From Paenibacillus sp. MZ04-78.2 (GTDB lineage: Bacteria > Bacillota > Bacilli > Paenibacillales > NBRC-103111): a stretch of DNA of 64,000 nt. Positions within the stretch are counted from its first letter, which is position 1, and each line of letters opens with the position of its first letter. The position numbers and the translations under genes were made by a program. The stretch covers positions 1 to 64,000 of the forward strand of contig NZ_JANAVJ010000015.1 of NCBI RefSeq assembly GCF_024213375.1, written 5' to 3'. Below, one piece after another: positions 18,787 through 27,141 of the stretch. Under the pieces are notes generated by a model. It did no database searches. It was not told the DNA's origin and saw only the letters and a program-made list of their open reading frames with translations.

Positions 18787-18934
18787 AATCGAAGCTGCGT
18801 ACCTGATTCGTAACCGTCGTATGACCGTTGCGAACCTGCTGCTTCAGACCAGCGCCGCCGGCCGGTTGAAAAATATAAATCGAAATGCCGAAAATGAGCA
18901 CGACCGCTAAACATAATGTAATTAGTTTGCTCAT
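18773..18934 (-). CDS. Small single-helix protein of the Tad locus (53 aa)
   Basis: Begins MSKLITLCLAVVLIFGISI, a single N-terminal membrane helix, followed by about 30 polar residues. It sits between the two 58-residue paralogues and the TadE-like gene, on the same strand with tight spacing. It is probably a minor pilin-like or assembly component, but has no canonical G/xxxxE processing site. Confidence 0.6.
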   Translation of the reverse strand: MSKLITLCLAVVLIFGISIYIFQPAGGAGLKQQVRNGHTTVTNQVRSFDYVTN

Positions 18935-18937
18935 GGT

Positions 18938-19114
18938 TCAAGGCTGCTTCAAGGTAGCTTCGCCGCTTGTTTGATTGACCGTTGCCTGAGACACGCTCTC
19001 GTAAAGTTTTGTTCCCTTGCCCCCTACCGCAGGACCAACCTTCGATCCGGCTACAAACATAGCCGCTCCGCCGAGCAATACCGTCAATAAGCAGGCAATA
19101 ACCAGTTTTCCCAC
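18938..19114 (-). CDS. Small single-helix Tad-locus protein, paralogue 2 (58 aa)
   Basis: Starts at a GTG (19114): GKLVIACLLTVLLGGAAMFV, then AGSKVGPAVG and a polar tail. The first 34 residues are almost identical to those of the next upstream gene, so the two arose by tandem duplication. The tails differ. GGATGAGAG lies upstream. A role as a small pilin subunit is possible but unproven. Confidence 0.62.
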   Translation of the reverse strand: MGKLVIACLLTVLLGGAAMFVAGSKVGPAVGGKGTKLYESVSQATVNQTSGEATLKQP

Positions 19115-19143
19115 AGGGCTCTCATCCTTTTCTGTCGTTTAGA

Positions 19144-19320
19144 TTATGGTGCGGTCGTAATGACGGAGCCGCTGCGTACATCCACCTGAGCTCCGGAGAT
19201 GCTTGTGTTGAGCCTGCCTCCCTTATCCCCTACTGCCGGACCGACCTTCGCTCCTGCGACGAACATCGCCGCTCCACCCAACAGGACGGTCAGCAGGCAG
19301 GCAATGACTAACTTTCCCAT
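19144..19320 (-). CDS. Small single-helix Tad-locus protein, paralogue 1 (58 aa)
   Basis: ATG at 19320 preceded by GGAGAG. The same hydrophobic N-terminal helix as its downstream neighbour is followed by AGAKVGPAVGDKGG and a short Ser/Thr-rich tail. The length is the same (58 residues). The pair sits where flp pilin genes are usually found in Tad operons, but the classical Flp signature is absent. Confidence 0.62.
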   Translation of the reverse strand: MGKLVIACLLTVLLGGAAMFVAGAKVGPAVGDKGGRLNTSISGAQVDVRSGSVITTAP

Positions 19321-19350
19321 AGCTCTCTCTCCTTCGCGATCGTTATCGTT

Positions 19351-19491
19351 TCATTGAAACGCATTGTTGATTTGCGTGTTCGTCTTCGCTCCCGCCGTGC
19401 CGGCCGCCGGAACGATCTGCGCGCCGAGCACATACAGCGTAGCGCCCCCCAGCAGTACCGCCATCAGCATGGCAATTACGATTTTGGACAT
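19351..19491 (-). CDS. Small single-helix Tad-locus protein (46 aa)
   Basis: MSKIVIAMLMAVLLGGATLY opens a 46-residue protein related to the two following paralogues (shared VLLGGA and a G-x-x-V-x-PA segment). Short polar C-terminus ending NNAFQ. The ribosome binding site GGCGGGG is 7 nt before the ATG. It lies 24 nt after tadC. Confidence 0.6.
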   Translation of the reverse strand: MSKIVIAMLMAVLLGGATLYVLGAQIVPAAGTAGAKTNTQINNAFQ

Positions 19492-19515
19492 ATGCGTCCC
19501 CGCCTTTCCCTGCGC

Positions 19516-20442
19516 CTAACCCTCGAAGCTTGTCATCAACTGCTCGGATATGGTGACAATCCATGGGTACAAAAACAGCAGAACGATAACGGCAAACGGA
19601 ATCATGATATAAAAGCTGATCCAAATCGGGGCGTTCTCCAGTTTCCGTTGAATATCCGCCGTCAGCGTCGCCTCGATGCTGGAGGTCTGCTCCTTGAGCA
19701 CTTTGGCCATTTCGTTCGTATCGGCCTGGCAGACCGCATCCAAGGCGTTAACGAGCGGGAACACCTCCGAGATGCCGACCGCTTCCTTAAAGCGCCAAAT
19801 GGCAGCCCGCTGATCTTTGCCCCACATGACCGTCAGCTCCTGCAAATGCGGCTTCAACAGCTTGAGCGGCCGTCCGGCGCGAATCAGCATCTCCCGAATG
19901 TCCGCCTTCTCACTGACACAGATCGACAGCCGCTGAGACAGCTTGGCGATTTCGAGCAGATACCCGGTTCGCTTCTGCGCCGCCGCCACATGGACAAACA
20001 ACAGCGGAGCCCACCAGCCCAAAGCTGTGCAAAGCAGCAGCTTAAGCCCTAATCCGAACCACGGGCCGAGCCCCGGATTCGCAAGCAAATCGGGGCTTGC
20101 CGCCGCTTGAGCCATAAAGCCGACCAACAGCATCGTGAGAGCGAGCCCTGCGCGAAGCAGGCGAAAGCGCTGATAGCCCCAATCCGCAGGCAGACCGGCA
20201 AGCCGGGCTTTCTCGGCAAACGCGCGCGCCTTGGGACTCAGCGCTTCCTCCTGCCGGTCCATGGCAAGCATCCGATGCTCCCGCCGCTTCAGCGCTTCCA
20301 GCATCATCGCCAAACGGCTGGCCCTTCCGAAGCGGATGCGTCCGAGAAGCGGGAACCACAACAGCGCGCTGCCCGCTATGAACAACAGGGCAAACAGCGC
20401 TTGAAAGGCCAGCATCCAACCGTTTGAAACCACTCCCGTCAT
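19516..20442 (-). CDS. tadC: TadC-like pilus assembly membrane protein
   Basis: 308 residues with about four membrane helices and a type II secretion F-like cytoplasmic domain (LLEIAKLSQRLSICVSEKAD through NALDAVCQADTNEMAKVLKE). TadB and TadC form the inner-membrane platform on which the TadA ATPase drives pilus assembly. AGAGGAG precedes the ATG by 9 nt. It follows tadB by 75 nt. Confidence 0.82.
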   Translation of the reverse strand: MTGVVSNGWMLAFQALFALLFIAGSALLWFPLLGRIRFGRASRLAMMLEALKRREHRMLAMDRQEEALSPKARAFAEKARLAGLPADWGYQRFRLLRAGLALTMLLVGFMAQAAASPDLLANPGLGPWFGLGLKLLLCTALGWWAPLLFVHVAAAQKRTGYLLEIAKLSQRLSICVSEKADIREMLIRAGRPLKLLKPHLQELTVMWGKDQRAAIWRFKEAVGISEVFPLVNALDAVCQADTNEMAKVLKEQTSSIEATLTADIQRKLENAPIWISFYIMIPFAVIVLLFLYPWIVTISEQLMTSFEG

Positions 20443-20517
20443 CGGGCATTCTCCTCTCCGGAAAATAGGATATCGCGTCGCAGCGAAAGTTTTGCCGACT
20501 GGCTAATCATCGCTCGC

Positions 20518-21513
20518 TTAAAACGCTTTGCGGCCCGATTTGATGACCATGATCATCGAAATAAACATGACGGCGCTGGAGACGATCAGCAGCGACTTGC
20601 CGACCGGATCGACGAAATAGTGGCGGTAGTTCGCCCCGTCGGCATAAATGTTGAAGCCGACAACGAAGAAAGCAAAGCCGATCATAAATGCCGTACCGAG
20701 CCGGTAAACGGTAATCATGGCGAGCCGGTTCTCTTCGTGCCGCTTGGCCGCTTGCATCTTGCCGACCAAGTGATGCAGCGATTCGGTGACATCGGTGCCG
20801 TAGTGCGAGCCGATCAGCAGCAAATCCGCGAGATCGTCGGCCCATTCGCTCTGGATTCGGCGCGCAAACTCGTACAGCGCTTCATCGACCGATTTCATAT
20901 GAAGCGCGAGCTCCAAGCGTCTCCATTCGCTTTGGACCTCGTCCGGCATCGTCTTCGACGCTTTGACGATCACTTCGGCCAGCGTCAGCCGGGGGCGGTA
21001 ATAGCCGATCAAGTTCTGCACGAGCATGATCATGCGGTTCGCAATGCGGTGACGCTTGCGCTGAACGCGAAACCGGACATAAAAGTAAGGAAACGAGCCG
21101 AGCAAAAAGGCGATAGCGCCGCTGAGCGTCCATACGTGAAAGCCCTGCAGCCGGTCCGCGCCGACGGCAAAACGCTGCTGCATCAGCTGCACGGCCGCAT
21201 CCGAACCGAAAAATCCGACAAACGCCAACAGCAGCATGACTGCGCCGATCGCCTCGACCCCGATCTTGAGCTCGGCAACTTCCATTTCCTCGGCCAAATG
21301 TCGGATAGGCCTAAGGCCGGTAAGCGATCTCCCCATGGTTCGACGGCCGGGATCGCCCCCGAGCGACCGGAAGCGGCGGCGCCGGGCCGCGCCGGCCCCG
21401 GTCACCCGCAACAACCACACGACCAGCAGCAGCGACCCGACGATCCAGCAGCCAAAGAGCAAGCCCTTGAGACTGCCTTGAATGAGCTGCGCCGACACAC
21501 TCATGCTCCCCAT
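20518..21513 (-). CDS. tadB: TadB-like pilus assembly membrane protein
   Basis: 331 residues. Two N-terminal membrane segments, an F-domain (MIMLVQNLIGYYRPRLTLAE, YGTDVTESLHHLVGKMQAAK) and two C-terminal helices ending near the stop. This is the usual TadB layout. An Arg-rich linker lies at residues 44-60. It overlaps the end of tadA by 13 nt. Alternative in-frame ATGs at 21513 and 21504 both have G-rich sites. Confidence 0.82.
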   Translation of the reverse strand: MGSMSVSAQLIQGSLKGLLFGCWIVGSLLLVVWLLRVTGAGAARRRRFRSLGGDPGRRTMGRSLTGLRPIRHLAEEMEVAELKIGVEAIGAVMLLLAFVGFFGSDAAVQLMQQRFAVGADRLQGFHVWTLSGAIAFLLGSFPYFYVRFRVQRKRHRIANRMIMLVQNLIGYYRPRLTLAEVIVKASKTMPDEVQSEWRRLELALHMKSVDEALYEFARRIQSEWADDLADLLLIGSHYGTDVTESLHHLVGKMQAAKRHEENRLAMITVYRLGTAFMIGFAFFVVGFNIYADGANYRHYFVDPVGKSLLIVSSAVMFISMIMVIKSGRKAF

Positions 21514-22949
21514 ACCCCCAGTTCCCGAAACTCGTCGGGATTGGCGCCGTTTGCCACGAGATGGTCCATCAGCGAACGGCTGAACCGCTCACCGGTAAAC
21601 CTCCACGTCTGCCGCTGAAAATCCCATTCGACCAGCGGACGGATATGTACCGTCTGCCGCTCGTCCACAGAAAGCTCCGTAATTTCCGTCGCGACCCGAA
21701 CCGGCTTTCCCCCGATGCGCACCAGCCGCAAAAACACAATAAGGTTAAACGCCCGGGCTACGCGCCGGACGGTATCGGTTTGGTCATGCTGCCGCCCGTC
21801 CTGCTTGATCATATCCACGACGTCGCTGATAAACGAATCGCGATACTTCGTATGCATCGTGCCCATCATGTCGTGACCGCGCAGCGCGCCCTGCACCATC
21901 TGGGACACCTCGGAGCCTTTCGCTTCACCGACGATCACCCAATGCGGGCTCATCACAAGCAATGGCTTGAACGATTCCTCCATGCTCAGCCCGATCTCAT
22001 CCACTTCCCGGACGGCCAAAATGTTCCGGTTCCCCCGTAGCCGCTCACGGAGCGCGACCTCGAATTCTTTCTCCAGCGTCCGAATCCGTTCGTTCTCCGG
22101 AATTTCCTGCGCCAGCGCGAACAAAAACGTCGTCTTGCCGGTCGCCGTGCCCCCGCCGATCAAAAAGCTGGCATGGTAGCGGACCAGCAGGCGCAGGAGA
22201 CGCGCCATCGGCTCGTTCAACGTATGTAAATCGGCCAGCAGTTCAAGAGTCACGTCCTTGACGATGAAATTGCGGATATGAATGCTCGGGACATCGGAAT
22301 AAGGCGGCCGGGTCATCACGAGCCGCGAACGGTTCCACAAATAGGACTGGATGAACGGCTGCCGCTCGTTGATCGGCTTTTTGCCGCACAGCGCCAAACG
22401 GTCCTGCAGCAGCAAAACGTCGGCAAGTGAAGCGAACCGGCGGGAATGACGCGTCATCTCTCCGTTGCGAAGCAGAAAGATGTCGCAGCCGATGACCTGA
22501 ACCTCTTCCACGTCGGGCAGCCGGTACAAATCCTCGATCAATCCCGCGCCGCACGTGTCGGCAAATACGCACTCCGTCGGGGTCAGCGGCGGCGTCAGCG
22601 TGTCCGGGTCGATATCGATGCGGTATTCGGTCAGCAGCGTATCGATGACCGCTTTCATCCGTACCTGCGCCAGCGGCTCGCCAAGTCCGGCTTGCAAAAT
22701 ATCTTCGTACAGCGCCTGGTCCTTCTTGGAGCGCTCGGTTAAATGCTCGTACACCAGCTTCACCGCATCGGCCAGCGGTATCCGCTGCACGCCTTTTTTA
22801 TGCACGGCCGCGTTCAGGCTCGCCCACGAGGCAGGCATACGCTCGCGCGCTTGGTCCGCCTGCATCAGATCCTTCAAATATTGCCCGGCGTCGAATCGGG
22901 TTCTCGGGCGCATCCGCCCGCCCGCTCGATGGGCTGTCGGTAATGACAA
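21501..22949 (-). CDS. tadA: TadA/CpaF-type secretion ATPase
   Basis: 482 residues from the chosen TTG at 22949, which lies 7 nt after AGGAGG; a GTG at 22994 would extend it 15 residues into tadZ. The hexameric ATPase powers Tad pilus extension. Walker A is GGGTATGKTT (about 265-274), the Asp/Glu box is VREVDEIGLSMEESF, Walker B is HWVIVGEAKG, and the His box is GHDMMGTMHT. The catalytic half is intact. Confidence 0.9.
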   Translation of the reverse strand: MSLPTAHRAGGRMRPRTRFDAGQYLKDLMQADQARERMPASWASLNAAVHKKGVQRIPLADAVKLVYEHLTERSKKDQALYEDILQAGLGEPLAQVRMKAVIDTLLTEYRIDIDPDTLTPPLTPTECVFADTCGAGLIEDLYRLPDVEEVQVIGCDIFLLRNGEMTRHSRRFASLADVLLLQDRLALCGKKPINERQPFIQSYLWNRSRLVMTRPPYSDVPSIHIRNFIVKDVTLELLADLHTLNEPMARLLRLLVRYHASFLIGGGTATGKTTFLFALAQEIPENERIRTLEKEFEVALRERLRGNRNILAVREVDEIGLSMEESFKPLLVMSPHWVIVGEAKGSEVSQMVQGALRGHDMMGTMHTKYRDSFISDVVDMIKQDGRQHDQTDTVRRVARAFNLIVFLRLVRIGGKPVRVATEITELSVDERQTVHIRPLVEWDFQRQTWRFTGERFSRSLMDHLVANGANPDEFRELGVWGA

Positions 22950-22960
22950 ATCAGTCCCTC

Positions 22961-24208
22961 CTATCCGAACAAGGCGCTCAATCTGGAGATCCACCCCGGT
23001 TTACGCCGCTGGCCCGGAACAAGCTCCATTCCCTGCACGTCTCCTTCGGCGCGCTTCGTCAGCAATGCCGCCAACCCGTCGATCGCTTCGGTGAACGGCT
23101 CCGCCTTCGGCATCAAGTAAAGGGGCACCCCTTCATGCACGGCTTTCATGCCGAGACCGCCCGGCGCATTCGGAATCGAAGCGCCCAAAGACATGTGCAG
23201 CGCGTCCGCGATCCGTTCGGGCTTATCGTCCGACGATGCACGGTTGAGGATCAGCGAGATGTCAGACGGAGTCAGGCCGCAATATTTCCAATAGCAATCA
23301 AACCATTCGCGCCAACTCGTGCGGTAAGAAGCATAGTTGTTCTGGGCGACGAGCCAACGAATGTCGGCTCCGCGGACGACACACACCGTCGCGGCGTTAT
23401 CCGGGTAGGCGTTCAGATCGACCAGCGTAACGTCGAATACGGATCTTGCCGTCTGTAGCAAATGCGCCATCATTTCCGGCGTCATATCGAGCGCGGTGTC
23501 TCGGCGGGGCGAGCCGGTCAAAATGTGCAGTCCGGTCATCTTCCGATACGTCATACATGAATCGAGCAGGTCTTCGGGCTGCAGCGTATGGGTCTGCAGC
23601 TTCGGCCGCAGCTTGAATTGGCTGCGGTCCGTCTCCGTCAAATTCAGCTGCGAGCGAATTTCCGGGTTGCGCAGATTCGCATCGATCAGCCCGACGCGCA
23701 GACGGTTCGCCGATGCCAGCGCAAGCGCCGTATTGACGGCGACCGTCGTCGCCCCGTCCTTGCTGCTCGCAGACCAGACGGCAACCACGATGCCGCTTCG
23801 CTTCTCGCCGGTCGCCTTGCGGACGCTGCGTCCTTCGACGGAAGCGGCGAGCGCCTCGAACGTCTCCTGCTCCGTTCCGCCCAGCGGCAAAACGGTGAAA
23901 CCGAGCGTCAACGCCAGTCGCGTCAACGCCTCCAGCATGAACGAATCGTATACGGCTTCGTCCGGGGCTACGACGACGCGGGCCTGAGGCTGCTTGCGCC
24001 GGATCTCCGGCATCCAATCCCAAGGATACGAATCGTAGAACAAGCCGGTATGGACGGCAATAACGTCGAACGGTTCTTCCAGCCGGGCGAGCAACCGGTC
24101 ACGGTGCTGTACCGTCACGATGCTATCCGAGTCCGAGCCGGCACGACTTAATTGCGCCCCCAAAAGATCCGCCGCTCCGGCCTGCGGGTGTGCCAACAAT
24201 AGGTTCAT
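22961..24208 (-). CDS. tadZ: TadZ/CpaE-like localisation protein with degenerate Walker A
   Basis: 415 residues. An N-terminal receiver-like domain (about 1-125) is followed by a ParA/MinD-type domain. Such proteins place the Tad machine at the cell pole or site of assembly. The deviant Walker A aligns as SSKDGATT instead of KGGxGKTT, so both usual lysines are lost and ATP hydrolysis is doubtful. The TLVDLNAYPDN Walker B-like strand remains. It overlaps cpaB by 4 nt and tadA by a few codons at most. Confidence 0.8.
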   Translation of the reverse strand: MNLLLAHPQAGAADLLGAQLSRAGSDSDSIVTVQHRDRLLARLEEPFDVIAVHTGLFYDSYPWDWMPEIRRKQPQARVVVAPDEAVYDSFMLEALTRLALTLGFTVLPLGGTEQETFEALAASVEGRSVRKATGEKRSGIVVAVWSASSKDGATTVAVNTALALASANRLRVGLIDANLRNPEIRSQLNLTETDRSQFKLRPKLQTHTLQPEDLLDSCMTYRKMTGLHILTGSPRRDTALDMTPEMMAHLLQTARSVFDVTLVDLNAYPDNAATVCVVRGADIRWLVAQNNYASYRTSWREWFDCYWKYCGLTPSDISLILNRASSDDKPERIADALHMSLGASIPNAPGGLGMKAVHEGVPLYLMPKAEPFTEAIDGLAALLTKRAEGDVQGMELVPGQRRKPGWISRLSALFG

Positions 24209-25119
24209 GATGCCGGTTTCACCTCCGTTGCTTTGAGCCCTGGCAAAACGCTGCCGTTCCCCTGCGCGGCAGCGGGCTCCTTTTCCTTGCCGCTGATCTG
24301 GCTTCGATTCAGCTCGCCTTTCACTTGAACCTGGGGCTTGGTTTTGCTGAACAAATCCGCTTCCTTAAGCTCCTGAAACAATCCCGTAACGGTTCCCGAA
24401 ACGGCGGCGGGCGCGGACAGGTCGGGCAGCGCCAGCTTAATCTTTCCGCCGATGCCGCCGAGCACGTAGGCCTCGTACACTTCGTCGTTCATCATGTAAG
24501 TGTTCAGCTCTGGCTTCCCGTTCGGCTTGGAACGGGCGTTCTGCAATTGGATTTGGTTCGGCTGAACGACCGTTTCAATCGTCGCTCCGTCCGTCACCTC
24601 CAGCCCTTCGGCCGTCTTGACCGCCGTAACCGGAAGCTGCTCGATAATTTTGACCGCGCCGACGCTCCATAGCGCGCCGGAGCCGGTCGTGACGAACTTG
24701 GGCGTCTCGAATTCGACCCATACGTCGACGCGATCGCCGCGCCGAACCATATTGTTGACATTGACGGCCGCATCCGTCTTGAAGCTGAAATAACGCTCTC
24801 CCATACGGGGTACTGTGCTGCGGTCGGTCAACTTCCACGAAACCAGCTCCTCGCTGTCCGCAATCGGCACAAGCACCGTCTTGCCGATCAGCGCTTCAAG
24901 GTCCGTTACGGCTTCGGAGCTGTGAGCCGCCAGCGGAATGACCGCTTTGCGGAGCATGGAAGCTTCGACGACTTCCCCGCTTTGCAGCATCCTTACCGGC
25001 TTGACCGTCGTCATGGTGCGAACTTGAATTTCGGTATGCTTCATGAACTGCCAATATCCGTATATCGATCCCGCCATCAGCACGCAGCCCAGCGTGATGA
25101 CGATCCATGCTTTCTGCAA
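24205..25119 (-). CDS. cpaB: CpaB/RcpC-like SAF-domain protein
   Basis: 304 residues: an N-terminal membrane anchor (IVITLGCVLMAGSIYGYW) and an SAF domain (about 40-100, AVIPLAAHSSEAVTDLEALI), then a beta-rich C-terminal part. CpaB/RcpC proteins belong to Tad pilus assembly. The start is a TTG at 25119 with AGGAGG 7 nt upstream; the extra upstream frame overlaps the kinase gene in another phase and is rejected. It follows the kinase by 35 nt. Confidence 0.8.
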   Translation of the reverse strand: MQKAWIVITLGCVLMAGSIYGYWQFMKHTEIQVRTMTTVKPVRMLQSGEVVEASMLRKAVIPLAAHSSEAVTDLEALIGKTVLVPIADSEELVSWKLTDRSTVPRMGERYFSFKTDAAVNVNNMVRRGDRVDVWVEFETPKFVTTGSGALWSVGAVKIIEQLPVTAVKTAEGLEVTDGATIETVVQPNQIQLQNARSKPNGKPELNTYMMNDEVYEAYVLGGIGGKIKLALPDLSAPAAVSGTVTGLFQELKEADLFSKTKPQVQVKGELNRSQISGKEKEPAAAQGNGSVLPGLKATEVKPAS

Positions 25120-25154
25120 ACCGCTACCTCCTCCTGTTTTTCTGGATAAACGGG

Positions 25155-26858
25155 TTATTTGTTGGATTGGAACAACCGCAGCAGCTTGGTCGCGGGACCG
25201 AAACGATTCCGCTCCCGCTGCGCGGGGATGACCTCGTCCGGCAGCCACCGCCGGAGCCACGGCAGCATGGCCTCGCGAAGCGCGTCCCGGACCGGCGGCA
25301 TGTCGTGCGGCAGCCGCCCTTGCCAGCCGGCCTCGGTCAGCGCCGCCAGATCCACTGCGGGCAGCAGGCAGGCGGGGCGCTGCGGGAGCAAGCGCAGCCA
25401 CGCTTCCGTTTGCGGCGACTTCAGCGCCTTGACCGCGAAGCAGTGCAGTCGCCGTCCCGGCGCCAGCCACGCTTCAAGCTGCCGCAGGCGTCGGCGCGTC
25501 GCGGGAAGCTCCAGCTTATGCGCGAAAGGGTCGACGGCATAGACGACGTCCGTCGCGGTTTCGAGCAGCTCGCGCACCGCAGGATGGTCCCACTGCGCGC
25601 CGACGTCCACGATGCACACTGGGCGTCGGACCGCGTGAAACAGCTTCAGCCAGCCTCCGGCGTCAAGCTGCGTTTCTTCCGCGCCGGCGGCGGGCTCTTC
25701 GGCGGGCAGCCACAGCGTGTGGCCGTCCGCCCAAGGCCGCTCGTCCGGGCGGCCGCCTTGCCCCGCCGCGTTGTAGCAGCGATACGCCGACGGCGCGTTC
25801 TTGTCCGCGAACAGCAGCGCGGACAGCTCCGCCTGCGGAGCAGGCGGCTCGATCACGGCGTGCGGGACGCCGAGATCGTGAAGCTGCCGCGCGAGCGCAA
25901 GCGCGGCAAAGGTGGCCCCGGCGCCCGGGTACAGGGCGCCGACCGCCACCACGAGCGGCGGCGTCCACGCCGCTCCCGGCTGTAGCGGCGCGCCGGCCTG
26001 CGCCGCCGGCCGCTGCGGCAGCTGCGCAGCCAGCCAGCCCGCCAGCGCGGCCCCGGCTTCGCGCGCGTCCGCGAACCGGCCGTCCGGGCTTGCGCGCAGC
26101 AGCCGCAGCACAATCGGCGTGAGCCCGGGCGGGATCGCCGCTTCCGCTTCGCGGTAAGGGCTTTGCGGATTGTAATACGCGCCCCCGCTCAGCAAAAAAT
26201 ACAGCAATGCGCCGAGGCCGTACAGATCGGTGTGCGGATCGCTCTGCCGCCCGTCGAACTGCTCCGGCGCGGCAAAGCCGACCGTGCCGAGCAGCACCGT
26301 ATCGGCGGCTTGCTCCGCTTTAAAGCTGCGTGCGGTCCCGAAGTCGATCAAGCGCACCCGTCCGTCCGTATCCAGCATCAGGTTGGACGGCTTCAAATCG
26401 CGGTGAATGATCGGCTCCGGACGGAGCGAATGCAAATAATCGAGCAGCCCGCAGAGCTGCTGCGCAATCTCCGCCGCCTGTCCCTCGCTCATGCGGCGGC
26501 CCAGCCGCTCGAAACGCTGCAACAGCGTTTCCCCTTCGATATAATCCATGACCAGATACAGAAAACCGTGGGCGTTGGCAGGAACGTAATCGACGATATC
26601 CGGCAGATTCGGATGACTCAAACGGCTCATCGTCTCCGCTTCCTTAAGCAGCACGTGCCGCCGCAACGCCGCCTCCTGGCCGCTTTCCCCCGCGGACGGG
26701 TCGTCCCCGACATATGTCTCCTTCACGGCCCACTTCTTCCCCTTCAGCTTCAAGTCTTCCGCCAAAAACACCCGGCTCATCCCGCCGCTCCCCAGAGGAG
26801 CCATGATCCGGTAGCGCCCCGTCAGCGTCTGACCCGGCTGTAAACCATAATGCAGCAT
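25155..26858 (-). CDS. Ser/Thr protein kinase fused to a degenerate MinD/CpaE-like P-loop domain
   Basis: 567 residues. The N-terminal PknB-type kinase (14-275) is complete: LGSGGMSRVF glycine loop, K46 in WAVKE, HRDLKPSN catalytic loop (D154), IDFGTA (D172) and APEQF. After a linker of about 25 residues the second half begins PPLVVAVGALYPGAGATFAA (about 300-318), resembling the first strand and P-loop of MinD/CpaE proteins but without the Walker lysine. Later VCIVDVGAQW looks like a Walker B strand. No PASTA repeats or membrane helix. ATG at 26858 has GGGGA. It is the first gene of the Tad operon, so it probably phosphorylates Tad components or transduces a signal to them. GC is very high here. 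Confidence 0.82.
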   Translation of the reverse strand: MLHYGLQPGQTLTGRYRIMAPLGSGGMSRVFLAEDLKLKGKKWAVKETYVGDDPSAGESGQEAALRRHVLLKEAETMSRLSHPNLPDIVDYVPANAHGFLYLVMDYIEGETLLQRFERLGRRMSEGQAAEIAQQLCGLLDYLHSLRPEPIIHRDLKPSNLMLDTDGRVRLIDFGTARSFKAEQAADTVLLGTVGFAAPEQFDGRQSDPHTDLYGLGALLYFLLSGGAYYNPQSPYREAEAAIPPGLTPIVLRLLRASPDGRFADAREAGAALAGWLAAQLPQRPAAQAGAPLQPGAAWTPPLVVAVGALYPGAGATFAALALARQLHDLGVPHAVIEPPAPQAELSALLFADKNAPSAYRCYNAAGQGGRPDERPWADGHTLWLPAEEPAAGAEETQLDAGGWLKLFHAVRRPVCIVDVGAQWDHPAVRELLETATDVVYAVDPFAHKLELPATRRRLRQLEAWLAPGRRLHCFAVKALKSPQTEAWLRLLPQRPACLLPAVDLAALTEAGWQGRLPHDMPPVRDALREAMLPWLRRWLPDEVIPAQRERNRFGPATKLLRLFQSNK

Positions 26859-26892
26859 GGCTTCGTTTCCCCGCCTTTCGTTCGCAGACAAC

Positions 26893-26942
26893 GACAAAAA
26901 ACCGCCTTACGCATGCAAACAATGCATGACATAAGGCGGTTC
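26893..26942 (-). terminator. Terminator-like hairpin in the Tad operon leader
   Basis: On the minus strand AACCGCCTTA and TAAGGCGGTT form a 10-bp stem with a second, smaller GCAT-containing stem inside. Six U follow directly (26893-26899). It ends about 35 nt before the kinase ATG, and there is no gene upstream on this strand for it to terminate. An attenuator that limits transcription into the Tad operon is the simplest reading. Confidence 0.6.
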
Positions 26943-27077
26943 TTCCGCACAATGTAATGAGATTGTTTATAAACTATCATAGTTTTACCAAAATTTCAAC
27001 AACCGATTTAAAGACAGCCTTTGTCCCATACCTAAAGGAAGACCGTCGGTCTTTTTCGAATTTGGATTCTAAATATA

Positions 27078-27106
27078 TTGAATTGTAAATTCTAATGTTA
27101 TAGAAT
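27078..27106 (+). promoter_or_regulatory. Promoter of the ArsR-family gene
   Basis: TTGAAT (27078-27083), a 17-nt spacer and TAGAAT (27101-27106), about 36 nt before the TTG start, in an AT-rich stretch between divergent genes. Confidence 0.5.
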
Positions 27107-27141
27107 AAATGAAAATCATTTAATTCGAAGAGGTGATTGGG

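Noticed and set aside
24205-25470. CpaB frame extended to 421 codons at its N-terminus
   Set aside because: The added part is an out-of-phase shadow of the kinase gene; the TTG at 25119 has AGGAGG at good spacing.
27038-27055. AAGACC-gtc-GGTCTT followed by TTT on the plus strand
   Set aside because: Six base pairs only and no gene upstream on that strand; not convincing as a terminator.
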